Source of the DNA: Streptomyces sp. FIT100
GTDB taxonomy: Bacteria; Actinomycetota; Actinomycetes; Streptomycetales; Streptomycetaceae
Assembly: GCF_024584805.1 (NCBI RefSeq)
Contig: NZ_CP075715.1
Span: 2,592,001-2,656,000 of the forward strand
Direction of reading: 5' to 3'
Length of the DNA: 64,000 nucleotides
The translations under genes and the position numbers were made by a program. Shown here piece after piece: positions 1-7,476 of this stretch. The notes below the pieces were generated by a model that saw only the letters and a program-made list of their open reading frames with translations, was not told the origin of the DNA and searched no databases. Within the stretch, counting starts at the first letter, position 1; every line of letters begins with the position of its first letter.

Positions 1-173
1 GCGATCGTGCCGCACGCGATCGCCGGGATGGTCAGCAGCAGCCCGGCCAGCGCGACCCAGTCCGAGCCGTCACCGCGGAAATAGTCGACTCCGGATTTGC
101 GCAGCGCGGTGCGGGCCCGGTGTGCGGACTTCCGCATCCGGGCCGGGAACGAGTCTGCCGCGCCGCGTGCCAT
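1..173 (-). CDS. N-terminus of a putative membrane protein, possibly a SpoIIE/PP2C-type phosphatase (partial)
   Basis: A reading frame begins with ATG at 173 and runs off the left edge, leaving 57 residues. It starts with a basic cytoplasmic stretch containing RMRKSAHRARTALRKS, then YFRGDGSDW, then the hydrophobic start of a first membrane helix (VALAGLLLTIPAIAC). From memory, the YFRGDGSDW signature followed by a helix is common at the start of Streptomyces membrane-anchored PP2C/SpoIIE-like phosphatases. The catalytic part is outside the window, so the function is inferred only. It is divergent from the acetyltransferase gene that starts at 280. Confidence 0.55.
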   Translation of the reverse strand, partial: MARGAADSFPARMRKSAHRARTALRKSGVDYFRGDGSDWVALAGLLLTIPAIACGTI

Positions 174-279
174 CGTCGTGGACCCTATCCACCCGTCCGG
201 CCCCCGTGCAGAGGGACCCCTTGACATAGCGTTCGAAATCGGGTCGCGGTGTGTCGTACGCCGCTGGTAGGGATGGCGT

Positions 280-1515
280 ATGACGACTGAACTGCGGGTG
301 CTCCAGAGGTCCGGCTGGGACGAGTGGTACGGGAAGCTGGAGCGCGCGTTCGGCGGCGCCCCCAAGGGCCCGGAGGAGCGCGAGCTGTGGGAGAGGCTGA
401 CCGAGACGGAGCGCTCGATCGGCGCCTGGATCGACGGCGAGTGCGTCGGTACGGCAGGGGCGTTCGGCTTCGGTGTCACGGTGCCCGGCGGGGCGGTCGT
501 GCCCGCGGCCGGGGTGACCATGGTGAGCGTCGCGGCGACGCACCGGCGGCGCGGGGTGCTGACCTCGATGATGCGGCGCCAGCTGGACGACGTGAGGGCC
601 TGGGGCGAGCCGCTCGCCGTGCTGACGGCTTCCGAGCCGGCGATCTACGGACGGTTCGGGTACGGGATCGCGACGCATGAGATGAGTCTGGACATCGACT
701 CCTCGCGGGTCCGGATCGCCAAGCCCGCCGGGGCGGACGAGGAGGCGCTGCGGCTGCGGTTCGTGCCGCCGGAGGAGGCCGTGGAGGCGTGCGAGGCCGT
801 GTACCGGCACACGGTCGGCACACGGCCGGGGATGCTCGAACGCCGGCCGGGCTGGGAGCGGCTGCCGCTGCTCGACCCGCCGGGCGGGCGGGGCGGCGGC
901 TCGCCGCTCCAGTGCGTGGTCGCGGAGCGGGACGGGGACGTGGTCGGCTATGTCCGCTTCCACAGCAAGCCGGACTGGACCGCTGCGGGGCCGGACGGCT
1001 CGGTCATGGTGCGCAACATCGACGCGCTGGACCCGGCGGCGTACGCGGCGCTGTGGCGGTTCCTGTGCGGTATCGACCTGACGTCGCGGGTCACCGCGCG
1101 CAACCGGCCGGTGGACGACCCGCTGCTCCAGCTGGTCTCGGACATCCGGCGGTGCGGTGCCCGTGTGCGGGACTCGCTGCACGTCCGGCTCGTGGAGGTG
1201 GGCGCGGCGCTGGAGGCGCGGACCTACCGTGCGCCGGTGGCCGTGGTGTTCGAGGTCGAGGACGCGTTCTGCCCGTGGAACGAGGGGCGTTGGCGGCTCA
1301 GCGGTGACGCGAAGGGTGCGGCGTGCGAGCGGACGACGGACGCGGCGGACCTGGCCCTGTCCGTACGGGAGTTGGGGGCGGCGTATCTGGGCGGGGTGAC
1401 GCTGTCGGCGCTCGCCGGGGCGGGGCGGGTACGGGAGCTGCGGGACGGCGCGCTGGCGGAGGCGTCGCTCGCGTTCGGCTCGGACGTCGCGCCGTGGCTG
1501 CCCCACGGGTTCTAG
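280..1515 (+). CDS. Eis-like GNAT family N-acetyltransferase
   Basis: A 411-residue cytoplasmic protein with the layout of the Eis family: an N-terminal GNAT domain with the acetyl-CoA loop (VAATHRRRGVLTSMMRRQL, about residues 85-103), a central GNAT-like domain, and a C-terminal SCP2-like domain. Length matches Eis (about 400 residues). The last residue is Phe (WLPHGF); in characterised Eis enzymes the C-terminal Phe carboxylate acts as the catalytic base, so this end supports the assignment. Eis enzymes acetylate amines on aminoglycosides, peptides or protein lysines; the substrate here is unknown. Start ATG 280 follows GGTAGGG. The TAG stop lies inside the CTAG end of a 178-bp inverted-repeat element. 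Confidence 0.85.
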   Translation: MTTELRVLQRSGWDEWYGKLERAFGGAPKGPEERELWERLTETERSIGAWIDGECVGTAGAFGFGVTVPGGAVVPAAGVTMVSVAATHRRRGVLTSMMRRQLDDVRAWGEPLAVLTASEPAIYGRFGYGIATHEMSLDIDSSRVRIAKPAGADEEALRLRFVPPEEAVEACEAVYRHTVGTRPGMLERRPGWERLPLLDPPGGRGGGSPLQCVVAERDGDVVGYVRFHSKPDWTAAGPDGSVMVRNIDALDPAAYAALWRFLCGIDLTSRVTARNRPVDDPLLQLVSDIRRCGARVRDSLHVRLVEVGAALEARTYRAPVAVVFEVEDAFCPWNEGRWRLSGDAKGAACERTTDAADLALSVRELGAAYLGGVTLSALAGAGRVRELRDGALAEASLAFGSDVAPWLPHGF

Positions 1516-1689
1516 GGAGTGACTTCAAAGTGGCGTCGTCCGCCCGGAGGGCGGGCCCGGCGGCGTCTGGTGCGTGCGATCGCAAGGCGGAGGAGGGAGT
1601 CCATGCGGGACATCGGCGACCGACGACAACGCAGCGAGCGTGCGTGCCAGACGTCACCGGACAGACGGGACTTTGAAGACACGACCTAG
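1512..1689. repeat. 178-bp CTAG-flanked inverted-repeat element, copy 1 (MITE-like)
   Basis: The first of two elements of identical length (178 bp); the other is at 4852-5029. It begins CTAGGGAGTGACTTCAAAGT and ends ACTTTGAAGACACGACCTAG, which is an imperfect inverted repeat. The interior shares long identical runs with copy 2, such as GCGTCTGGTGCGTGCGATCG followed by CAAGGCGGAGGA, and GAGCGTGCGTGCCAGACG. It carries no gene. The ends differ from those of copy 2, but in a way that keeps each copy's own arms complementary. The left CTAG supplies the TAG stop of the Eis-like gene. A non-autonomous transposon derivative is the best guess; a structured 3' RNA element is the alternative. Confidence 0.8.
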
Positions 1690-1740
1690 CGGGCGCGGCT
1701 CGCCTGCGGCGGGCCTCCCACCCCCCCGTTCACCCGCGGG

Positions 1741-1845
1741 GCAGCTTTGAAGCCCGTCCGGCGGCTGAGGACACGGTCCGAAGGCCGTACGGGGGGTGGA
1801 GGCTTCGCCCTCAGTTCGGGAAGGGGCGAGTGGGGAGAGAACAGC
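1741..1845. repeat. Dispersed Streptomyces intergenic repeat (GCCCGTCCGGCG...GAGGAC type)
   Basis: Contains GCCCGTCCGGCGGCTGAGGA, then paired short palindromes (GGTCCGAAGGCC), a G-run, and GGGAAGGGGCGAG. From memory this is a diverged copy of a repeat found many times between genes in Streptomyces genomes, usually just downstream of coding regions. It sits between the MITE-like element and the end of nei, on the 3' side of both neighbouring genes, and has no open frame of its own. Confidence 0.55.
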
Positions 1846-1847
1846 GC

Positions 1848-2657
1848 CTACGCCGGCTGGCAGGCGGGGCACCAGAACAGATTCCGCGCGGCCAGCGCAG
1901 CCGTGCGGATCTCGCCGTCGCAGACATGGCAGGGCTGGGCGGCCCGGCGGTAGACGTAGACCTCGCCGCCGTGGTCGTCGACGCGGGGCGGGCGGCCCAT
2001 GGCCTCGGGGGTGTGCTCGGGGCGGACGGTGTCGATCCGGTTGTGCCGTACGCCTTCGCGCATGAGCGCGACCAGGTCCGCCCACATGGCGTGCCACTCG
2101 CGCTCGACGAGGTCCTTCCCCGCGCGGTACGGGTCGATGCCGTGGCGGAAGAGCACCTCCGCCCGGTAGACGTTGCCGACGCCCGCGACGACCTTCTGGT
2201 CCATCAGCAGCGCCGCGATGCTCGTACGGGAGCGGGAGATCCGGGCCCAGGCCCGCTCGGGGCCGTCGGCCGGGCGCAGCGGGTCGGGGCCGAGGCGGGC
2301 GTGTATCGCGTCCTTCTCGCCGTCCGTGATCAGGGCGCAGGCGGTCGGGCCGCGCAGGTCGACGTACGACTCCGGGTTCGCCAGCCGCAGCCGCACGGTT
2401 TCGGTGGGCGGGGGCACGGGGGCGTCGCCGAAGTTCACCTTGCCGAAGAGGCCGAGGTGGATGTGGATCCACTCCCCCTGCCCGAAGCCGAGGAAGAGGT
2501 GCTTGCCGTGGGCCTCGGTGCGCTCCAGGACCGTGCCGTCGAGCAGCGCCGCCGAGTCGGCGAACTTCCCCTGCGGGCTGGTGACCCGCACGGACCGGCC
2601 GCCGAACCGTTCCCGGTAGTCGGCGGCCAGCCGGTGGATGGTGTGCCCCTCGGGCAT
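1848..2657 (-). CDS. nei: Fpg/Nei family DNA glycosylase (endonuclease VIII-like)
   Basis: A 269-residue base-excision repair enzyme that removes oxidised bases and cuts the abasic site. After the start Met, Pro-Glu-Gly-His supplies the catalytic N-terminal proline and glutamate of the family; the MPEGHTIHRL form is typical of actinobacterial Nei rather than MutM. The helix-two-turn-helix region is at about 150-172 (MDQKVVAGVGNVYRAEVLF), and the C-terminal zinc finger has CHVC and CPAC pairs. Its ATG shares one base with the TGA of rpiB (TGATG), so the two genes are probably translationally coupled in the order rpiB-nei. Confidence 0.92.
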   Translation of the reverse strand: MPEGHTIHRLAADYRERFGGRSVRVTSPQGKFADSAALLDGTVLERTEAHGKHLFLGFGQGEWIHIHLGLFGKVNFGDAPVPPPTETVRLRLANPESYVDLRGPTACALITDGEKDAIHARLGPDPLRPADGPERAWARISRSRTSIAALLMDQKVVAGVGNVYRAEVLFRHGIDPYRAGKDLVEREWHAMWADLVALMREGVRHNRIDTVRPEHTPEAMGRPPRVDDHGGEVYVYRRAAQPCHVCDGEIRTAALAARNLFWCPACQPA

Positions 2658-3151
2658 CAGGCCGTCGGCTCCTGCGGGTGGTGGGCCGGGACCGGGGGGA
2701 GCTCGCCGGTGGTCTCGTACGCCGAGAGCATCTCGATGCGGCGGGTATGACGATCCTCACCCGAGTACGGGGTCTTGAGGAAGACCTCGACGAAGGTGGT
2801 CGCCTCGTCGGTGGTGTGCATCCGGGCGCCGACGGCGACGACGTTGGCGTTGTTGTGCTCGCGGCCGAGGGTGGCGGTCTGCACGCTCCAGGCGAGCGCG
2901 GCCCGTACGCCCTTGACCTTGTTCGCGGCGATCTGCTCGCCGTTGCCGGATCCGCCGATCACGATGCCCAGGGCCTCCGGGTCCGCCGCGGTCCGCTCGG
3001 CGGCGCGCAGACAGAACGGCGGGTAGTCGTCCTGGGCGTCGTAGATGTGGGGGCCGCAGTCGACGGGCTCGTGGCCGTGGGCCGTGAGCCACTCGACGAG
3101 GTGGTTCTTGAGTTCGAAGCCGGCATGGTCGGAGCCGAGGTACACGCGCAT
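2657..3151 (-). CDS. rpiB: Ribose-5-phosphate isomerase B
   Basis: A 164-residue cytosolic RpiB/LacAB-fold isomerase that interconverts ribose 5-phosphate and ribulose 5-phosphate in the pentose phosphate pathway. It begins MRVYLGSDHAGFELK with the conserved SDHAG phosphate-binding motif, and has IGGSGNGEQIAANK near residue 65 and LGREHNNANV near residue 96. The open frame continues far upstream, but family homology begins exactly at this ATG. The catalytic Cys seen near residue 66 in many RpiB proteins is Ser here (GGSGNG), a known variant of the actinobacterial type. Coupled to nei downstream. Confidence 0.92.
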   Translation of the reverse strand: MRVYLGSDHAGFELKNHLVEWLTAHGHEPVDCGPHIYDAQDDYPPFCLRAAERTAADPEALGIVIGGSGNGEQIAANKVKGVRAALAWSVQTATLGREHNNANVVAVGARMHTTDEATTFVEVFLKTPYSGEDRHTRRIEMLSAYETTGELPPVPAHHPQEPTA

Positions 3152-3415
3152 GATCCGAGTGTGGCACGAGGCGGGCCGCGAGGCCGTCGGCGGGGTCCGG
3201 ACGGGCGGTGGCGGCGGGCGGGACGGCCCGGCGGAGGCCCGGCAGAGGGCAGTGCAGGACCACCGTCGGGAACCGGGCAGGACCAACGCCCCGGGGTCGA
3301 ATGGGACGAAGTGCCCATTATCACGAATCGGAGTCAGGCCTTCCGTACCGGCTCGTGAGCGGTTTGAATGCGTGAGCTCGTCATCTGAGCGACCCGCACA
3401 GGTAAGGAATCGTCC

Positions 3416-4855
3416 ATGAACCCCCAGCCGACCCTTACGAAGGCAGGCGGAACGACCGGAGACCCCGGCAATCCCCAGCCTTCCGACGGTCTCAAGGCCG
3501 GACTCAAGAACCGCCATCTGTCCATGATCGCCATCGGCGGCGTGATCGGTGCCGGGCTGTTCGTCGGCTCCTCCGGCGGCATCGCCGCGGCCGGCCCCGC
3601 CATCCTGATCTCGTACCTGCTCGTCGGCGCGATGGTCGTCTTCGTGATGCGGATGCTCGGCGAGATGGCCGCCGCCAGCCCGAACTCGGGCTCCTTCTCG
3701 GCCTACGCCGACCGCGCGCTCGGCCGCTGGGCGGGCTTCTCCATCGGCTGGCTCTACTGGTTCTTCTGGGTCGTGGTGCTGGCCGTCGAGGCGACCGCGG
3801 GTGCGGTGATCCTGGAGAGCTGGATCCCGGCCGTGCCCCAGTGGGCGTGGGCGCTGATCGTGATGGTCGTGCTGACGGCCACCAACCTCGTCTCGGTGTC
3901 GTCCTACGGCGAGTTCGAGTTCTGGTTCGCGGGCATCAAGGTCGTCGCCATCGGCTCCTTCGTGGTCATCGGCCTGCTGGCCGTCTTCGGCGTGCTGCCC
4001 GGCTCCGACAACCCGGGCGCGGGCTTCGCGCACCTGACCGACGCGGGAGGGTTCCTGCCCAACGGCGCGGGCGCCATCCTCACCGGTGTGCTGATGGTCG
4101 TCTTCTCCTTCATGGGCAGCGAGATCGTCACGCTGGCCGCCGGTGAGTCCGAGGACCCGCGGCGCGCGGTCACCAAGGCCACCAACAGCGTCATCTGGCG
4201 GATCGCCGTCTTCTACCTGGGCTCGATCTTCGTGGTCCTGACGCTGCTGCCGTGGAACGACAAGTCGATCGTCGAGAAGGGCTCGTACGTCGCGGCCCTG
4301 GACTCCATCGGCATCCCGTACGCCGGCCAGATCATGAACTTCATCGTGCTGACGGCCGTGCTGTCCTGCCTGAACTCCGGCCTCTACACCGCCTCGCGCA
4401 TGGCCTTCTCGCTGGGTGAGCGCGGTGACGCGCCCAAGGCGTTCGCCAAGGTCAACGCCAAGGGTGTGCCGACCGCCGCGATCCTGGGCTCCGTGGTCTT
4501 CGGCTTCGCCGCCGTCTGGGCCAACTACGCCTACAAGGACACGGTCTTCTCCTTCCTGCTGAACTCCTCGGGTGCGGTCGCGCTCTTCGTCTGGCTGGTG
4601 ATCTGCCTCACCCAGCTGCGGATGCGCGGCATCCTGATGCGCGAGGTGCCGGACAAGGTGACGGTGAAGATGTGGCTCTTCCCGTACCTGACCTGGGCCA
4701 CCGCCGCGATGATCGTCTTCGTGCTCGGCTACATGCTCTTCGACGACGCCAACCGCGAGGTCGTGCTGCTGTCGCTGCTCGTCGCCGCGGTCGTGCTGGC
4801 CATCGGTGTCGTGCTCCAGCTCAAGGACAAGCGCAAGGCCGGCCTCGACGCCTAG
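3416..4855 (+). CDS. APC superfamily amino-acid permease, paralog 1
   Basis: A 479-residue integral membrane amino-acid:proton symporter of the AAT/GabP-like group, with about 12 predicted helices. Near residue 40 it has the substrate-backbone loop GGVIGAGLFVGS. It also has the family signatures MRMLGEMAAASPNSGSF and FSFMGSEIVTLAAGESEDP. The hydrophilic N-terminus of about 35 residues is cytoplasmic. Start ATG 3416 follows AAGGA. Substrate cannot be told; GABA, asparagine or aromatic amino acids are all possible for this group. The TAG stop lies in the CTAG end of the second 178-bp element. Two close paralogs lie at 5966 and 7477. Confidence 0.9.
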   Translation: MNPQPTLTKAGGTTGDPGNPQPSDGLKAGLKNRHLSMIAIGGVIGAGLFVGSSGGIAAAGPAILISYLLVGAMVVFVMRMLGEMAAASPNSGSFSAYADRALGRWAGFSIGWLYWFFWVVVLAVEATAGAVILESWIPAVPQWAWALIVMVVLTATNLVSVSSYGEFEFWFAGIKVVAIGSFVVIGLLAVFGVLPGSDNPGAGFAHLTDAGGFLPNGAGAILTGVLMVVFSFMGSEIVTLAAGESEDPRRAVTKATNSVIWRIAVFYLGSIFVVLTLLPWNDKSIVEKGSYVAALDSIGIPYAGQIMNFIVLTAVLSCLNSGLYTASRMAFSLGERGDAPKAFAKVNAKGVPTAAILGSVVFGFAAVWANYAYKDTVFSFLLNSSGAVALFVWLVICLTQLRMRGILMREVPDKVTVKMWLFPYLTWATAAMIVFVLGYMLFDDANREVVLLSLLVAAVVLAIGVVLQLKDKRKAGLDA

Positions 4856-5029
4856 GGCGTGTTGCGAAAGTAGCGTCGTCCGCCCGTAGGGCGGGCGCGG
4901 CGGCGTCTGGTGCGTGCGATCGCAAGGCGGAGGAAGGAGAGCGCAGCGGGCTGCGCCGACGACCGACAACGCCGCGAGCGTGCGTGCCAGACGCCGCCGC
5001 GCAGACGGGACTTTCGCAACACGCCCTAG
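4852..5029. repeat. 178-bp CTAG-flanked inverted-repeat element, copy 2 (MITE-like)
   Basis: Begins CTAGGGCGTGTTGCGAAAGT and ends ACTTTCGCAACACGCCCTAG, a perfect 20-bp inverted repeat. The interior matches copy 1 at 1512-1689 over most of its length. It includes a small internal hairpin (CCGCCCGTAGGGCGG), and CGTCTGG near the left can pair with CCAGACG near the right, so the whole element can fold as one long stem. The left CTAG provides the TAG stop of the permease. No gene inside. Confidence 0.85.
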
Positions 5030-5042
5030 TCGCGGCCGTACG

Positions 5043-5090
5043 TACGCCGAAGCCCCGGTCCGCCGTCGAGCGGGCCGGGGCTTCGGCGTA
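5043..5090. terminator. Bidirectional hairpin terminator between permease and bioY
   Basis: Perfect 16-bp arms, TACGCCGAAGCCCCGG and CCGGGGCTTCGGCGTA, separated by 16 bases. It lies between two convergent genes and could end transcription from both. Confidence 0.8.
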
Positions 5091-5104
5091 TGCACGGGAG
5101 GGGC

Positions 5105-5698
5105 TCAGCCGCGGCGGCCGAGCAGCTTCCAGGCGGCGGGCAGGGCGCCCATCGCCAGCGCGGCCTTGAGCGCGTCACCGATCAGGAACGGGGTCAGGCC
5201 CGCGGCGACGGCCTGGGAGAGCGTCATGCCGGTGGCGAGGGCGAGGTACGGCACGCCGACCGCGTAGATGATCGCGGAGCCGAGGACCATCGTGCCGGCG
5301 GTGCGCAGGACCGAGCGGTCGGCACCGCGGCGGGCCAGGGCGCCGGCCACGGTGGCGGCGAGCAGCATGCCGAGGATGTAGCCGAAGGACGGCATGGCAT
5401 ACCCGGACGACGCCTCGGCGAACCACGGCATGCCCGCCATGCCGACCAGGGCGTACAGCGCCAGGGAGAGGAAGCCGCGGCGGGCGCCGAGCGCGGTGCC
5501 GACGAGCAGGGCGGCGAAGGTCTGGCCGGTCACCGGGACCGGGGAGCCGGGCACCGGGAGGGCGATCTGGGCGGCGAGGCCGGTGAGCGCGGCGCCGCCG
5601 GCGACGAGGGCGGCGTCCACCGCGTACCGCGTGCGGGAGGCGGGCAGCAGGTCGGCGAGGACGGCTCCGGGACGGACGGGTGCTGCTGCAGTGCTCAT
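5105..5698 (-). CDS. bioY: Biotin transporter BioY (ECF S-component)
   Basis: A 197-residue membrane protein of the BioY family, the biotin-binding S-component of energy-coupling-factor transporters. It has about six helices and the family signatures LPVPGSPVPVTGQTFAALL (about 65-83) and GARRGFLSLALYALVGMAG. Start ATG 5698 follows GGAG. No bioM or bioN partner is next to it, so it either works alone, as some BioY proteins can, or shares an energising module encoded elsewhere. Divergent from permease paralog 2; the 267-bp gap must hold both promoters, but I see no clear operator there. Confidence 0.9.
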   Translation of the reverse strand: MSTAAAPVRPGAVLADLLPASRTRYAVDAALVAGGAALTGLAAQIALPVPGSPVPVTGQTFAALLVGTALGARRGFLSLALYALVGMAGMPWFAEASSGYAMPSFGYILGMLLAATVAGALARRGADRSVLRTAGTMVLGSAIIYAVGVPYLALATGMTLSQAVAAGLTPFLIGDALKAALAMGALPAAWKLLGRRG

Positions 5699-5965
5699 CG
5701 GTACTCCGCGAGGGTGGGGAGAGTGGTTCTCACATCGGTGTGGACATGGCGACGCTAGCCCAGGAGTGAACGCTCGATCACCGTCAGCCGATGACAAAGG
5801 GCGGCTCGGGACGTTGGTGGGGACCGCACAAAGGGCCGTTGCCAAGCACCCGGGGTGCGTGATGCTCGTCACTGAGGTGGTGGCGCGGGCAGCTCGTTTT
5901 GGCGATCGGTGGGGCACTCGGTGAGACTGTTGATTCCTGCCAAATCCCCGAGAGTGACGAGCAGC

Positions 5966-7360
5966 ATGCACGACGCACCGCCCAGCCCGACGTCCTTCGG
6001 GGAGGAACCCCTCTCTCACGGGCTCAAGCAGCGTCATCTCACGATGCTCGGCCTCGGCGGGGTGATCGGTGCCGGCCTCTTCGTCGGCTCCGGAGCCGGG
6101 ATCTCGGTCGCCGGACCCGGGATCGTCGTGTCGTACCTGCTCGCGGGCGCGCTGGTGATGCTCGTGATGCGGATGCTCGGCGAGATGTCGGCGGCGATGC
6201 CCGCGTCCGGGGCGTTCTCGGTGCACGCGGAGCGCGCTCTCGGCCGCTGGGCCGGGTTCAGCGTGGGCTGGCTGTACTGGTTCATGCTGGTGGTCGTGCT
6301 CGCGGTGGAGGCGACGGGTGCGGCGACGATCGCCAACGGCTGGGTGCCGGGCGTGCCGCAGTGGACCTGGGTGCTGGTCTTCATGGTGGTCTTCACCGCC
6401 GCCAACCTCGCCGCCGTCCGGAACTTCGGCGAGTCCGAGTTCTGGTTCGCCGCGCTGAAGGTCGCCGCGATCGTGCTCTTCCTGGTGCTGGGCACGCTCG
6501 CGGTCTTCGGGGTGCTCCCCGACACGGACCCGGTGGGCCTGACGAACCTCACCGGGCAGGGCGGCTTCCTGCCGAACGGCTGGGCGGGCGTCGTCTCCGG
6601 TGTCCTCGCCGTCGTCTTCGCCTTCGGTGGCCTGGAGGTCGTCACCATCGCGGCCGCCGAGTCCGAGGACCCCGCCCGCGCCGTCGGGCGCGCGGTGCGC
6701 AGCGCGGTGTGGCGCATCCTCCTCTTCTACGTCGGCTCGATGCTGGTCATCGTGACCGTGCTGCCGTGGACCGCGATGAAGCCCGGGCAGAGCCCGTACG
6801 TCGCCGTCCTCGACACGATCGGCATCCCGGCGGCCGGGCAGATCATGAACATCGTGGTGTTCGTGGCCCTCCTGTCCGCCCTCAACGCCAATCTTTACGG
6901 CTCCTCGCGCATGGTCTTCTCGCTCGCCGAGCGCGGCGAGGCGCCGGCCGGGCTGCTGGCCGTGTCGCCCGGCGGGGTGCCGCGGCGGGCGGTCATCGCC
7001 TCGGTGGCCTTCGGCTTCGTCTCCGTGCTGCTCAATCTGAAGTGGCCGGACACGGTCTTCCTCTACATGCTCAACGCGGTCGGTGCGGTGCTGCTCTTCG
7101 TGTGGGCGCTCATCGCGGTGTCGCAGCTGCGGCTACGGCGGCGCATCGAGCGCGAGGCACCGGAGAGGCTGACCCTGAAGATGTGGTGCTTCCCGTGGCT
7201 GACCTGGGTGGCGCTGGCGGGGATCGGGACCGTGCTGGTGCTGATGCTGGGCGATGACGCGGCGCGGCCGCAGGTGCTGTGGTCGGCCGGGGCGACGGCC
7301 GCGGTGCTCCTGGTGGCCTGGCTCCGCGAGCTCCGGGACGCGCGGGCGGGGCGTCGCTAG
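5966..7360 (+). CDS. APC superfamily amino-acid permease, paralog 2
   Basis: A 464-residue 12-helix amino-acid permease, clearly paralogous to the gene at 3416: it shares GGVIGAGLFVGSGAGISVAG, the MRMLGEMSAAMPASGAF motif and the GGLEVVTIAAAESEDPARA segment. The frame is open back to 5909, but ATG 5966 (MHDAPPSPTS) gives the N-terminal length seen in the paralogs and is preferred. Substrate unknown. Same strand as paralog 3, with a 116-bp gap, so they may be separately transcribed. Confidence 0.88.
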   Translation: MHDAPPSPTSFGEEPLSHGLKQRHLTMLGLGGVIGAGLFVGSGAGISVAGPGIVVSYLLAGALVMLVMRMLGEMSAAMPASGAFSVHAERALGRWAGFSVGWLYWFMLVVVLAVEATGAATIANGWVPGVPQWTWVLVFMVVFTAANLAAVRNFGESEFWFAALKVAAIVLFLVLGTLAVFGVLPDTDPVGLTNLTGQGGFLPNGWAGVVSGVLAVVFAFGGLEVVTIAAAESEDPARAVGRAVRSAVWRILLFYVGSMLVIVTVLPWTAMKPGQSPYVAVLDTIGIPAAGQIMNIVVFVALLSALNANLYGSSRMVFSLAERGEAPAGLLAVSPGGVPRRAVIASVAFGFVSVLLNLKWPDTVFLYMLNAVGAVLLFVWALIAVSQLRLRRRIEREAPERLTLKMWCFPWLTWVALAGIGTVLVLMLGDDAARPQVLWSAGATAAVLLVAWLRELRDARAGRR

Positions 7361-7364
7361 TCCT

Positions 7365-7377
7365 TCACAATGTGTGA
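7365..7377. promoter_or_regulatory. Short palindrome upstream of permease paralog 3
   Basis: TCACA-ATG-TGTGA, a 5-bp-arm inverted repeat five bases after the stop of paralog 2 and 100 bases before the start of paralog 3. It could be an operator for the downstream permease, but one short palindrome is weak evidence. Confidence 0.3.
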
Positions 7378-7476
7378 GGATCTTGTCCGTATAGCGGTCA
7401 TCGGTGCTCTGTGAGCGGGATGGACCCCAGACTGGTGGGCCGTCCCCCGTCGTCCGCTCATGAACAGGGCACCCCC

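Noticed and set aside
70..1506. Long minus-strand open frame opposite the acetyltransferase
   Set aside because: Arg/Pro/His-rich composition typical of antisense reading in high-GC genes; the plus-strand gene has clear Eis features.
3152..5095. Upstream extension of the rpiB frame to 5095
   Set aside because: The added 648 residues are low-complexity antisense of the permease and of the repeat element; RpiB homology starts at ATG 3151.
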